Positions 1 to 8,387 of a stretch of 64,000 nt of DNA are shown here, piece after piece. The DNA is taken from the NCBI GenBank assembly GCA_050945795.1, contig JBMNTP010000005.1, positions 1 to 64,000 on the forward strand, written 5' to 3'. The first letter of the stretch is position 1; each line of letters starts with the position of its first letter. A model generated the notes under the pieces. It ran no database searches. It was given only the letters and a program-made list of their open reading frames with translations, and was not told where the DNA came from. The position numbers were made by a program, and so were the translations under genes. The stretch is from JBMNTP01 sp050945795. GTDB taxonomy: Bacteria; Bacillota; Clostridia; Christensenellales; MGBC116941.

Positions 1-315
1 GAAATAAGCGCCGGCGTTATAGAGGCGGCTCAGGCCATGGGCGCCAGCCCTTTTAAGATAATGACTAGAGTAATGCTGCCAGAGGCGTTTCCCTCGCTGC
101 TGTCCGGTGCCACAATAGCCTGCACCACCATACTCGGCTATTCGGCTATGGCCGGCATAATAGCCGGAGGAGGGCTCGGCAGCCTCGCGATACAATATGG
201 CTATAACCGCTATCAGGCCGACGTAATGATTCTGGCCATAATGCTTTTGGTGCTTGTTGTACAGGGCATACAGGCGACAGGCAACCGCGGCGTGTCAAAA
301 GTTGATAAACGATAA
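1..315 (+). CDS. metI: Methionine ABC transporter permease MetI, 3' part
   Basis: Inner-membrane permease of the D/L-methionine importer, which passes substrate from MetQ through the membrane using the MetN ATPase. The reading frame is open from base 1, so the start lies outside the window. The visible part opens with the EAA coupling loop (EAAQAMGASP, about the first 20 residues), which contacts the ATPase, followed by two hydrophobic segments with GGGLG between them. It ends in a short charged tail. The lipoprotein gene metQ starts 28 bases downstream, so the usual metN-metI-metQ order is expected. Membership of the family is clear; methionine specificity rests on the MetQ neighbour. Confidence 0.92.
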   Translation, partial: EISAGVIEAAQAMGASPFKIMTRVMLPEAFPSLLSGATIACTTILGYSAMAGIIAGGGLGSLAIQYGYNRYQADVMILAIMLLVLVVQGIQATGNRGVSKVDKR

Positions 316-343
316 ATTAATATAATTTTAAAGGAGTACGAAC

Positions 344-1237
344 ATGAAAAGAACATTTATACTGATTCTCTCGTTATTGCTGGCCGTCGCTTTATTTGCC
401 GGCTGCACAGCGCAGGAAGTAGAATCCCCGTCGCCTTCCGCCCCCGCTAAAACCGACGAAGCGCCGGCGGTCGAAACGGAAACAGGCGAATCGGAAGAGC
501 CGGAAGAGCTTGTAACGCTTAAGATAGGCGCTACCGCCGTACCCCATGCCGAAATACTCGAATTCGCGAAGCCTCTGCTTGCGCAAAAAGGCGTAGATCT
601 TGAAATACTGATTTTCGACGATTATGTACTGCCGAACACAGCGCTTTTCGAAAACGAAATTGACGCCAACTTCTTCCAGCACCTTCCTTACCTTGAAAAC
701 TTTAACGCGCAGAATAAAACAGACCTTATTTCCGCCGTTGCCGTACATTATGAGCCGCTAGGCATATATCCTGGCAAAACCGCTTCTTTTGAAGATCTAA
801 AAGACGGCGCGCAGATAGCGGTGCCAAACGACACCACAAACGAAGCGCGCGCTCTTAAGCTGCTTGAAGTCGCCGGTCTTATAAAGCTCAAGGCTGACGC
901 CGGTTTTGACGCCACGGTAAGAGACATTGCCGAAAACCCGAGGAAGTTTAAAATAGTTGAACTAGATGCGGCGCAGATACCGCGCTCCCTGCCCGATGTA
1001 GAACTTGCGGTTATAAACGGAAACTACGCGCTGCAAGCCAGCCTCAACGCCGAGGACGCTCTCGCAACAGAAGCGAAAGACTCCGATGCCACTTCGACAT
1101 TCGCTAACATAGTCGCTATCCGCTCCGGCGATGAAAGCCGCCCCGAGATACAGGCGCTTATAGAAGTGCTTACCGGAGAAGATGTAAAAGCGTATATAAA
1201 CGACACATACAGCGGATCGGTATTGCCGATATTCTAA
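344..1237 (+). CDS. metQ: Methionine-binding lipoprotein MetQ (NlpA family)
   Basis: Extracellular substrate-binding lipoprotein of the methionine importer. A signal peptide with lipobox LFAG-C gives an acylated Cys21, followed by an acidic, proline-rich linker to about residue 60. The mature domain shows NlpA/MetQ features: KIGATAVPHAEILE at its start, NANFFQHLPYL-type substrate segment (here DANFFQHLPYL), VAVHYEPLGIYPGK and IAVPNDTTNEARAL. Length of 297 residues is normal. AAGGAG sits 8 bases before the ATG. It follows metI directly and is closed by a strong terminator. Confidence 0.95.
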   Translation: MKRTFILILSLLLAVALFAGCTAQEVESPSPSAPAKTDEAPAVETETGESEEPEELVTLKIGATAVPHAEILEFAKPLLAQKGVDLEILIFDDYVLPNTALFENEIDANFFQHLPYLENFNAQNKTDLISAVAVHYEPLGIYPGKTASFEDLKDGAQIAVPNDTTNEARALKLLEVAGLIKLKADAGFDATVRDIAENPRKFKIVELDAAQIPRSLPDVELAVINGNYALQASLNAEDALATEAKDSDATSTFANIVAIRSGDESRPEIQALIEVLTGEDVKAYINDTYSGSVLPIF

Positions 1238-1264
1238 TAACCAAACGCTAAAACAACAGCCCTT

Positions 1265-1294
1265 ATAATCCGGCCAAAAGGCCGGATTATTTTA
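1265..1294 (+). terminator. Intrinsic terminator after metQ
   Basis: A perfect 11-bp inverted repeat, ATAATCCGGCC and its complement, around an AAAA loop (1265-1275 with 1280-1290), continues into TTTTATA. It lies 28 bases after the metQ stop. Confidence 0.9.
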
Positions 1295-1369
1295 TAGGCG
1301 GTAAGAATTTTGTATCCGGCAATAATCCATATATGCTATACTTTCCGTATATCTTAAGGAGAAAAACAA

Positions 1370-2119
1370 ATGCTCAACGAATTTTCAAGAACAGAGCTGC
1401 TGCTCGGTGCTGACGCCATGGAGAAGCTGCGCGGCAGCCGCGTGGCGGTATTTGGCATAGGCGGCGTGGGCTCATACGCGACAGAAGCGCTGGCCCGTAG
1501 CGGCGTTGGATATCTTAGGCTTATAGACGACGACTGCATATGCATTACAAACATAAACCGCCAGATCCATGCCCTCCACAGCACAATAGGCAACGACAAG
1601 GCCGAAACTATGAAAAGCCGCGTACTTGATATAAACCCGAAAGCCGAGGTTGAAGCGCACAAAGTATTTTATCTGCCCGGCGAAAAGTCTGAGCTTATAG
1701 ACCAAAGCCTTGACTATGTGCTCGACGCCGTTGATACCGTAACGGCGAAGCTGGCTATAGCCGAACAAGCCGCCCGGCTTGGCGTGCCGCTTATAAGCTG
1801 CATGGGTGCCGGCAACAAGCTCGACCCCACCCGGCTTGAGGTAGCCGACATATACCAAACATCCGTCTGCCCGCTGTGCAAGGTTATGCGAAACGAGCTT
1901 AGAAAGCGCAGTATATCCTCGCTTAAAACTGTGTATTCGCGCGAACAGCCTATAAAGCCTTTAAGCGGCGGAGCGTCCTGCAGCGCAGGCTGCGTCTGCC
2001 CGCCGACCGCTGAGCGCAAATGCACCGAGCGCCGCCAAATACCCGGCAGCGTATCTTTTGTGCCGTCGGTAGCCGGCCTTATAATGGCATCCGAGGTTAT
2101 AAAAGACCTTGTAAAATAA
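1370..2119 (+). CDS. tcdA: tRNA threonylcarbamoyladenosine dehydratase (ThiF/MoeB family)
   Basis: ATP-dependent enzyme that cyclises the t6A37 base of ANN-decoding tRNAs to ct6A. The E1-like fold shows the nucleotide-binding GIGGVGSYATEALARSG near residues 33-50, then LIDDDCICITNINRQ, the Asp and Arg residues that bind ATP-Mg in this superfamily, and a D-A-V-D-T-V segment near 122. A CMGAGNKLDP segment and a Cys pair in SAGCVCPP near residues 205-212 are typical of TcdA/CsdL rather than MoeB or ThiF. AAGGAG precedes the start. It stands alone between a terminator and a new promoter. No sulfurtransferase partner is nearby. Confidence 0.88.
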   Translation: MLNEFSRTELLLGADAMEKLRGSRVAVFGIGGVGSYATEALARSGVGYLRLIDDDCICITNINRQIHALHSTIGNDKAETMKSRVLDINPKAEVEAHKVFYLPGEKSELIDQSLDYVLDAVDTVTAKLAIAEQAARLGVPLISCMGAGNKLDPTRLEVADIYQTSVCPLCKVMRNELRKRSISSLKTVYSREQPIKPLSGGASCSAGCVCPPTAERKCTERRQIPGSVSFVPSVAGLIMASEVIKDLVK

Positions 2120-2160
2120 ATTTTCTTTAGCCTGCATATATTGCCTCTTTTTTGATTATT

Positions 2161-2213
2161 TTATTGATAAACATAAAATAATTATTGATTATCGATAAAT
2201 ACTGTGTTACTAT
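2161..2213 (+). promoter_or_regulatory. Promoter with overlapping palindromic operator
   Basis: TTGATT (2185-2190) and TACTAT (2208-2213) are 17 bases apart. The -35 lies inside a near-perfect palindrome, TTATTGAT-T-ATCGATAA (2182-2198), and a further half-site TTATTGATAA lies at 2161-2170. The arrangement suits repression by the small XRE protein of the same operon; that link is inferred. Confidence 0.6.
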
Positions 2214-2234
2214 CTGGAAAAAGGAGGTTTTTAT

Positions 2235-2693
2235 ATGCAGGTTTCTCGTATATCCCGTCCGGTTACCGTTCTGCTTTATATTTTGCTTATGTCCTCATGC
2301 GTTTTTGTAATAACGTTGCCGTTTTTAATAGACACATACGCGCTGCTTTTTAACGGCACCGTCTTTTCAGATGGCGTATACCGGCTTTTCGTTATAATTC
2401 TGCTTATGGTAAGCGGCTCCGGTACGGTATGGATACTTATAGAACTTATATCAATGATGAAAAGTACCCGCAAAGACCCGTTTATAACGCGCAACGTTAC
2501 TTCGCTGCGCCGCATGGGAGTTATAGCACTTTTTATATCGGCTCTGTTTTTCATAAAATGTATAGTCTATCTAACTCCGTTAACGCTGGCCTGCGCGTTG
2601 GTGCTTATGCTGTGCGGGCTTTTTTCCCTTGTGCTTATGGACGTTTTCAAGCAAGCGGTAAAGTACAAGCAGGAAAACGACCTGACTATATAA
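2235..2693 (+). CDS. DUF2975-type membrane protein
   Basis: Small integral membrane protein of 152 residues with four predicted hydrophobic segments (about 10-32, 45-75, 95-110 and 115-140) and a basic loop around residues 76-95. This topology, together with a short XRE gene 13 bases downstream, is the usual picture of the DUF2975 family, whose function is not known. AAGGAGG lies 7 bases before the ATG. It is first gene of a three-gene unit behind the 2185-2213 promoter. A role as membrane partner of the repressor is possible but inferred. Confidence 0.75.
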   Translation: MQVSRISRPVTVLLYILLMSSCVFVITLPFLIDTYALLFNGTVFSDGVYRLFVIILLMVSGSGTVWILIELISMMKSTRKDPFITRNVTSLRRMGVIALFISALFFIKCIVYLTPLTLACALVLMLCGLFSLVLMDVFKQAVKYKQENDLTI

Positions 2694-2706
2694 AGGGGGA
2701 GGCACA

Positions 2707-2931
2707 GTGATAAGAGTTAATCTTGATGTAATGATGGCATTGCGGAAAATATCCTCCGGCGACCTTTCTCAGCGCGTCGGACTTACTCCGGCAAACCTTT
2801 CGATACTTAAAACCAACAAGGGCAAGGCCATCCGGTTTTCCACGCTCGATGCTATATGCCGCGAGCTTCAGTGCCAACCCGGAGACATACTAGAATATAT
2901 AGCGGAGGATTCAAGTAATGAATCAGAATAA
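2707..2931 (+). CDS. Small XRE/Cro-type HTH regulator (YozG-like)
   Basis: A 74-residue protein made almost entirely of one Cro/CI helix-turn-helix: LSQRVGLTPANLSILKTNKG forms the turn and recognition helix, followed by IRFSTLDAICRELQCQPGDILEY, the hallmark ending of the small YozG-like regulators that pair with DUF2975 proteins. GGGGGAGG precedes the ATG. Its last 14 bases overlap the next gene, so the two are probably translationally coupled. It probably represses its own promoter at the palindrome upstream. Confidence 0.88.
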   Translation: MIRVNLDVMMALRKISSGDLSQRVGLTPANLSILKTNKGKAIRFSTLDAICRELQCQPGDILEYIAEDSSNESE

Positions 2932-4459
2932 TAACAATACCGGCGCTCAAAATTATCCCGATTATAATAATCCGGCGTTGCGCCCGAAAAAAACATACAG
3001 CCGCAAAGAAAAGCTGCTACTTATACCCGCCATAATACTCGGCATTATGGCCGTTAACCTCTCGATAGAATGGATGACCGACGTAGAATGGATGTACGCT
3101 GAGCATTTTAACATAATGGGCTTTAGCATACTGTGGCTGTGCTATCTATTCGCCTTTTACGCTTTTACATGGGATAAATCAAAGCGCAGCATAGAAGGCT
3201 GGGCGCTGGCGTTCGCCGCTATAACGCTGTGCGTATGGACTTTTATATACACGCACGACGCCCTTATGACGTCAACCTTTCTTGCCATACCCTGCCTTTT
3301 GATACTCCATGCCCGAGTATGCACGCTAAACGTCGATGAGGGGCAAAAACCCAATTATTTCGCGGCTTTTTTTGAAGGCATATTCGGCTGGATGTTCTCC
3401 GGCATAGGCGACGCCGGACGCGCGGCAAAGTCGCTCTTTATACGAACGAACAATTCTGCGGTGAAAAAGGCTTTAATAGGTGTAATAATAGCGCTGCCGG
3501 TGCTTATAGTCGTATCGCTGCTGCTGTTGAGCGCCGACGCCGTTTTCTCACATATTATAACGCGCTATATTGGAACCATAGAGCTTAGGCCGGCTTTTTG
3601 GCGCGTTGCTGGCAGCCTTATTTTCGCTTTTCTAATCTACTCCTTTTTCTATAACGCCATAAGCGGTCAAAAAACGCTTAGCTACACACCGCGTCAGCCG
3701 TATTGGGAGCCGGTAACCATAGCCGTAATAATCGCGTTACCGCTCGTTGTGTATTCGGTATTTACATATGTGCAGTTTGCGTATCTTTTTGGCTCAAACG
3801 GTTTGCCATACGGACTTAATTATTCCTCTTACGCCGTTAGCGGTTTTAGGCAACTTATAGCGGTATCGGCAATAAACCTTACGCTGTTTTTTTTGGCACA
3901 CCGTTTCACCATAAAAAACCGCGTGATAAAAGCGCTGCTGCTTTTGCTGCTTGTATCAAACTGCGTTATGATAGCCTCCTCGTTTGTCAGGATAAACATG
4001 TATATAGCGGCATACGGCCTTACCTGGCTGCGCTTTTCCGCCTTCGCGTTCAATATCCTTATATCGGCGCTAACACTGCTGTGCGGCATACATCTTTTTA
4101 TGCCCAAACTGCCGGTCATTAAGCTGGCGTTTATGGCGTTTGTAGTGTGGTATCTGGTGCTGTCATTTTGCAATTCAAACGCTATTATAACTCGCCATAA
4201 CCTCGCGCTTGAGAAAAAGGATGCAGCCATTACTACCATGCATACCGACTCAGTACCTCTGCTCACAAAATACTACGCCGATAATCCAAACGCGCCCGAA
4301 AGCGCTAAAATAGAGAAATATTTGAGCGAAAAGCTGTCCCGGCTGCAAAATATGCCGGTAATGACGCTAAACGAATATCGCGCCTATAGTATAATAAAGC
4401 ATGAGCTAAAACTGCCGCCCGTAAATCCTCATTATGATTATGAGATAGATGCTCCATAA
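2918..4459 (+). CDS. DUF4173/DUF4153-like multi-pass membrane protein
   Basis: Protein of 513 residues with a hydrophilic, Asn-rich N-terminus (1-30) and about ten to twelve membrane segments up to residue 430, then a soluble tail. Length, the WLCYLFAFYAF and IYSFFYNAISG regions and the tail, which reads like the 'LALEK' ending of this group, point to the DUF4173 family of uncharacterised clostridial membrane proteins. It overlaps the XRE gene by 14 bases. No enzyme motif is visible. The family assignment is from overall layout and is moderately sure; function is unknown. Confidence 0.65.
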   Translation: MNQNNNNTGAQNYPDYNNPALRPKKTYSRKEKLLLIPAIILGIMAVNLSIEWMTDVEWMYAEHFNIMGFSILWLCYLFAFYAFTWDKSKRSIEGWALAFAAITLCVWTFIYTHDALMTSTFLAIPCLLILHARVCTLNVDEGQKPNYFAAFFEGIFGWMFSGIGDAGRAAKSLFIRTNNSAVKKALIGVIIALPVLIVVSLLLLSADAVFSHIITRYIGTIELRPAFWRVAGSLIFAFLIYSFFYNAISGQKTLSYTPRQPYWEPVTIAVIIALPLVVYSVFTYVQFAYLFGSNGLPYGLNYSSYAVSGFRQLIAVSAINLTLFFLAHRFTIKNRVIKALLLLLLVSNCVMIASSFVRINMYIAAYGLTWLRFSAFAFNILISALTLLCGIHLFMPKLPVIKLAFMAFVVWYLVLSFCNSNAIITRHNLALEKKDAAITTMHTDSVPLLTKYYADNPNAPESAKIEKYLSEKLSRLQNMPVMTLNEYRAYSIIKHELKLPPVNPHYDYEIDAP

Positions 4460-4606
4460 CAAGATTAAAGCCATTTCGCCGGGGCGCGTCGGTTTTCATG
4501 TGCCGCAAGCCCGTCGGAGCGCTTTTTTGGGGCAGCTTTATACTATTCTAAATACCGTCTAGCTTCTTGCAATATAAGCTATTATATAATTTCTTGGAGT
4601 GATCTG

Positions 4607-5119
4607 ATGAAAAAATGTTGCTTTACCGGCCATAGGCCAAAAATATTCCCCTGGCACAATAACGAAGCGGATAATCGGTGTATTAAGCTGAAGGCGCGTT
4701 TAAAGGCAGAGATTATTAATGCAATTTCCCTAGGCTACACATATTTCATTACAGGCGGAGCTTTGGGCGTCGATACATGGGCGGCCGAGATTATATTAGA
4801 CGAGAAGAAAACCAACCGAAATATTGTTTTGGAATTAGCTTTGCCATTTGAAAGTCATAATAAAATCGTTGATAGTCAAAACGATGCCAAACGGCTCGAC
4901 AGCATTCGCGATAAAGCCGATTTTATAACAGTTGTTGCTAATAATGAATCAATACTTGAGTCATTCCGTAAAAGAGACCGTTATATGGTAGACCAAAGCG
5001 ATAAGCTCATCGCGGTATATGATGACGGCTCCGGTATAAAAAGCGGTACTTACAGAACGCTTGAATACGCAAAAGCCAAAGGCCTTTTAATAGCTCAGAT
5101 CAATTGGATGGATTGCTGA
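4607..5119 (+). CDS. SLOG-family protein (YspA/DUF1273-like)
   Basis: A Rossmann-like SLOG domain protein of 170 residues. CCFTGHRP at the start, ITGGALGVDTWAAEIIL near residues 47-63 and the late YDDGSGIKSGTYRTLEYAKAKG region are the nucleotide-ligand-binding elements of the YpsA/YspA group. Such proteins are thought to bind or process nucleotides, and relatives occur in stress and phage-defence settings, but no partner effector is present here. It is a single gene with TATAAT at 4585-4590 and TTGGAG before the ATG. Its codon use is more AT-rich than its neighbours, hinting at later acquisition. Confidence 0.82.
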   Translation: MKKCCFTGHRPKIFPWHNNEADNRCIKLKARLKAEIINAISLGYTYFITGGALGVDTWAAEIILDEKKTNRNIVLELALPFESHNKIVDSQNDAKRLDSIRDKADFITVVANNESILESFRKRDRYMVDQSDKLIAVYDDGSGIKSGTYRTLEYAKAKGLLIAQINWMDC

Positions 5120-5282
5120 CTTTATAAATCTCACAAATTTTCATCAGTTCGCGGGCGTTTTTTAGTTGTTCAAAAGGTAAAACAGACCTTGTGCGCCCCC
5201 TCTCTTTCCCGCTATTGATAGCCCCTCTCGTATAGAAAAAATTTAATTTTACACCCGCCAATATGCGCCTGTCAATCTAAAT

Positions 5283-5311
5283 TTGTATTAATTTCTCAAT
5301 TGTGGTATACT
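5283..5311 (+). promoter_or_regulatory. Promoter for ctc
   Basis: TTGTAT (5283-5288) and TATACT (5306-5311) with a 17-base spacer, about 98 bases before the proposed ATG of the L25 gene. The stretch 5120-5282 holds no gene that I can see. Confidence 0.55.
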
Positions 5312-5408
5312 TGATTGTAATTTTATTTTGCATCGTTTGGATTAGTGCAAAAAACCATAAACTATATGAAAACCTTTGCCGCGGCGCAAAGTAGATAAGG
5401 AGTATAAT

Positions 5409-6032
5409 ATGTTCATTTTAAAGGCGGAAAACCGAGACGCAAAATTAAAACCTAAACAATTAAGAAGGAAGGGAATCATTCCTGGCGTATTATATGGTAA
5501 GAACCTCGAAGAGTCGGTGAGCATACAAATCCCTCATGGCGAAGCGATGCAGTTCCTTAGATCCAACTCCATAGGCAGCACCGTCGAGATAAATATAGGC
5601 GATAAAAAATCACCGGCATTGCTGCGTGAAATTTCATATAAGACGGCAAGCTACGAGCCGGAGCATTTAAGCTTTCAAACGCTGGTAGCCGGAGAAACAA
5701 TAACAAGCACCGCGAGGGTAATACTGCTTAACAGGGAGAAGGTTTCCGGTACCGTTCAACAGACGCTTACCGATATTTCATATCAGGCGCTTACTTCCGA
5801 TCTCTTTGACAGAGTCGAGATAGATCTTGATGGCGTTATGGCGGGCAGCGTAATAAGGGTAAGCGATCTTGAAGTCGCAAAAAACCCCGACATTGAAATA
5901 CTTACCCCTCATGACAGCGTTATAATTTCTGTTGTCGACATACATCAGATGCCTGATCTTGATGAAGATGGGGCGGAGGCAGATGCCGATACAGAGGCTG
6001 CTCCCGAAGCAGAGGCAGCAACGGAAGAATAA
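5409..6032 (+). CDS. ctc: Ribosomal protein L25/TL5/Ctc
   Basis: 5S rRNA-binding protein of the large ribosomal subunit, long form with a C-terminal domain (general stress protein Ctc type). The N-terminal L25 fold shows RRKGIIPGVLYGKN and LREISYKT-like contacts, followed by the TL5 beta domain and a very acidic Glu/Asp/Ala tail over the last 25 residues. I place the start at 5409 because TAAGGAG lies 8 bases before it; an in-frame upstream ATG at 5376 has no such site and adds residues absent from the family. Length then is 207 residues. Confidence 0.93.
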   Translation: MFILKAENRDAKLKPKQLRRKGIIPGVLYGKNLEESVSIQIPHGEAMQFLRSNSIGSTVEINIGDKKSPALLREISYKTASYEPEHLSFQTLVAGETITSTARVILLNREKVSGTVQQTLTDISYQALTSDLFDRVEIDLDGVMAGSVIRVSDLEVAKNPDIEILTPHDSVIISVVDIHQMPDLDEDGAEADADTEAAPEAEAATEE

Positions 6033-6075
6033 TTCTGCGGCATAGCCGTTAATTTATAAAGCATATATAAAACAA

Positions 6076-6125
6076 AAAAGCTTTTTGCTAAACGACTTAG
6101 GTCCAAAGCAAAAAGCTTTTATTTT
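6076..6125. terminator. Bidirectional terminator between convergent genes
   Basis: A perfect 14-bp inverted repeat, AAAAGCTTTTTGCT at 6076-6089 and its complement at 6107-6120, with a T-rich run on both strands. It separates ctc from the minus-strand dehydrogenase gene. Confidence 0.85.
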
Positions 6126-6140
6126 ATTCTCCGCCGCTAT

Positions 6141-7091
6141 CTATAATAAGCACTGCGGTCTTCTACCCTCAATATAATCTATTATGCCTTTTGACAGCGC
6201 TTCGCTGTTTCTATCGGTAATATCGGAAGTCGCCCTGGCGATACCCGGCGTAATAAGCGCATTGTCAAGCGCCGCGATCGCCCTGCCCTTCGCCGTCGCC
6301 GTCACTCCGTCAAGAGCGGCTCCAGCTATGCGTCGGTTTACAAGATGCTCATGCAGCTCATTTTCATCAACCACTTCTGGAAACGATACATTTATAAGCC
6401 ACGCGCTTTTTTTCATTCTACCAAGCAGCGGAGCGCCTATAAATCCTTCCGTCTGCTGTGTTCTGCCGCAATGCAGCGATATAAAGTCCGATGCCGCAAA
6501 CAACTCCGGCATGCCGGCAAGCTTTGCTCCCGCCTTTGTAACCCTATCTCTAGTTACAAAAGGATCATAAGCCATAACATTCATGCCAAACGCCTTGGCT
6601 ATGGCGCATACCTTCTGCCCTGTTCTGCCAAAGCCAACTAGCCCTAGCGTTTTGCTCATAAGCTCAGAGCCTTCAAAATCGCTTGCGCCTGCGTATCCCG
6701 GGTTACTCGCCGCGAACAAAGCCGACTGCTTTATACGCCGCGCCGCCGCCAGCATAAGCGCCAGCGTCATTTCAGCTGCCGCCTGCGTATCGCTGCCTAA
6801 CGAGCAGAGGCACACTATGCCTTTTGCCTTGGCATAATCAATGTCAATATTGGCACGAGGATTCTTAAGTGGGCTGGCGATAATTTTAAGCCTTGAAGCG
6901 GCGTTTATAATCTCCCTGTCCACTTTCTCATACTCGCTTATCAATATATCAATTTCGGGTATCTTAAAAAGCAACGCGCTTTTACTAAGCGGAGCCGCCC
7001 CCGAGCACCATCCCCCTATTTCCACATCCAAATAATCGCGCAGCATAGCCAGCCCGTTAAGAGAAAAGGATGAGGTTACCAAAGCCTTCAT
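6141..7091 (-). CDS. 2-hydroxyacid dehydrogenase homologue lacking catalytic residues
   Basis: Shares the NAD-binding fold of D-3-phosphoglycerate dehydrogenase: GLVGFGRTGQKV near residues 150-161 is the Rossmann loop, AYDPF near 174 the dinucleotide-selecting strand end, and AAAEMTLALMLAAARRI the conserved interdomain helix. The three residues that catalyse in this family are all changed: Arg of the NVARG box is Phe237 (NVSFP), the Glu after LDV is missing (LDGVTATAK), and His of the TPH box is Gly283 (TPGIA). So it may bind NAD and a ligand but is unlikely to be a normal dehydrogenase. Start at 7091 follows GGGAG; an in-frame upstream ATG at 7115 has no site. It lies 48 bases after the ApgM-like gene. 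Confidence 0.8.
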   Translation of the reverse strand: MKALVTSSFSLNGLAMLRDYLDVEIGGWCSGAAPLSKSALLFKIPEIDILISEYEKVDREIINAASRLKIIASPLKNPRANIDIDYAKAKGIVCLCSLGSDTQAAAEMTLALMLAAARRIKQSALFAASNPGYAGASDFEGSELMSKTLGLVGFGRTGQKVCAIAKAFGMNVMAYDPFVTRDRVTKAGAKLAGMPELFAASDFISLHCGRTQQTEGFIGAPLLGRMKKSAWLINVSFPEVVDENELHEHLVNRRIAGAALDGVTATAKGRAIAALDNALITPGIARATSDITDRNSEALSKGIIDYIEGRRPQCLL

Positions 7092-7139
7092 TAAAACCAC
7101 TCCCTCTATGCGCAAGCTCCGCGCTTTACACTGCCGCCT

Positions 7140-8387
7140 TTACTCACCGGATACGCCAAAAAGCCTGCTCATAATCGTTTTGCCTTCGGGTATATAAACG
7201 CCCTTCTTTGCCGCCGCCTCGCTAAACGGCAATCCCGATCCGGCGCCGCCCCTGCTATCATATATAGCAAAAGGCACAGGGCCGGGCGCGTGCGCTCGGG
7301 TCGATACTAGCGTTTCGTGATCCGGCATGTATAGCAGCCGAAAATCCATACCTGTTTGTTTCATGCTTTCAAGCATACGCCCGAGCATATTATCAATAAG
7401 CTCTATCGCCTCTATTTTCTCTTTCATATCTCCGTTGTGCGCGCATTCATCCGGCGCCTCGACATGCACCAGCACATAGTCAAACCCCGACTTAAGCGCC
7501 GCTATCGCAGCATCTGCCTTGCCGTCGTAATTTGTATCGATTTCGCCCGTCACTCCCGGCACTTCAATATCCTTAAGCCCGGCAAGCGCCCCTATACCGC
7601 TTACCAGCGGCACCGCCGTCACCACCGCGCCCTTTACTCCGAATTTTTGCTCAAAAGAGCGCAGATTAGGCTTTGTACCCTGCCCCCACAGCCATATGCA
7701 GTTAGCCGGCGGCAATCCCGCCGCGCGGCGCTTTATGTTTATATCATGCCGGCTCAATATCTCGTATGATTTTAGCATTAGCCGCTTTAGAGTTGCTCCG
7801 CTGCCCTCAAGCGCATCCAGCTGCGGCATTATCCTTTGGCCAGGTATATCGTGTGGATGCGGCATAGGCGGCTGCTCCGCCTTAAGCACATCGGCAAACG
7901 CGCCTTGCGCCGCTGCTATATGCCTAAATCCGGTGCCTATGTATATGTTGATGCCAAGCTCTTGGAGCAATGCGGCAAACTCTGCGTCGGATGTGAGGTA
8001 TCGCATAAGCTCGGCTCCGTCATTTGCCGGTATCTGCCCGCCCGAATGCGACACCATTACCGCCTCATTATACGGCTCCTCTGATATCGCAGCCAGGTTG
8101 CATCTAAACGATACCGAGCCATCGGGTAAATCTATACCCATGCCGCTCGCCTCCAGCGGCGATCTTCCTGTAAATTCCGTAGTTACATCGTATCCCATTA
8201 TCCCATAAAATGCCGTATCTGTACCCGGCGCTATGCCGTCCGGTATGATTTTCAAAAGACCGGTCTCGCCTTTCGATGATAAAAAGTCGGCATTAGGTGT
8301 TTTAGCGTATTCCAAAGGCGTCATGCCGTCTAAAGCTTCAATAGGATGATCGGCCATGCCGTCCCCTATCAATGTTATGTACTTCAT
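7140..8387 (-). CDS. ApgM-like phosphoglycerate mutase / proposed homoserine kinase
   Basis: Alkaline-phosphatase superfamily metalloenzyme of 415 residues. It begins YITLIGDGMADHPIEALDG (metal site Asp) and carries LYMPDHETLVSTRAHAPGPVPF near the C-terminus (metal-binding Asp-His and His). The nucleophile loop reads PGTDTA, so Thr56 replaces the usual Ser of the GSD box. The archaeal-type mutase family also holds a branch proposed to be an alternative homoserine kinase, and since a standard gpmI lies at 30.9 kb in this window, the latter role or another phosphotransfer is more likely than glycolysis. First gene of a two-gene minus-strand unit; the start is preceded by AGGA. Confidence 0.8.
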   Translation of the reverse strand: MKYITLIGDGMADHPIEALDGMTPLEYAKTPNADFLSSKGETGLLKIIPDGIAPGTDTAFYGIMGYDVTTEFTGRSPLEASGMGIDLPDGSVSFRCNLAAISEEPYNEAVMVSHSGGQIPANDGAELMRYLTSDAEFAALLQELGINIYIGTGFRHIAAAQGAFADVLKAEQPPMPHPHDIPGQRIMPQLDALEGSGATLKRLMLKSYEILSRHDINIKRRAAGLPPANCIWLWGQGTKPNLRSFEQKFGVKGAVVTAVPLVSGIGALAGLKDIEVPGVTGEIDTNYDGKADAAIAALKSGFDYVLVHVEAPDECAHNGDMKEKIEAIELIDNMLGRMLESMKQTGMDFRLLYMPDHETLVSTRAHAPGPVPFAIYDSRGGAGSGLPFSEAAAKKGVYIPEGKTIMSRLFGVSGE

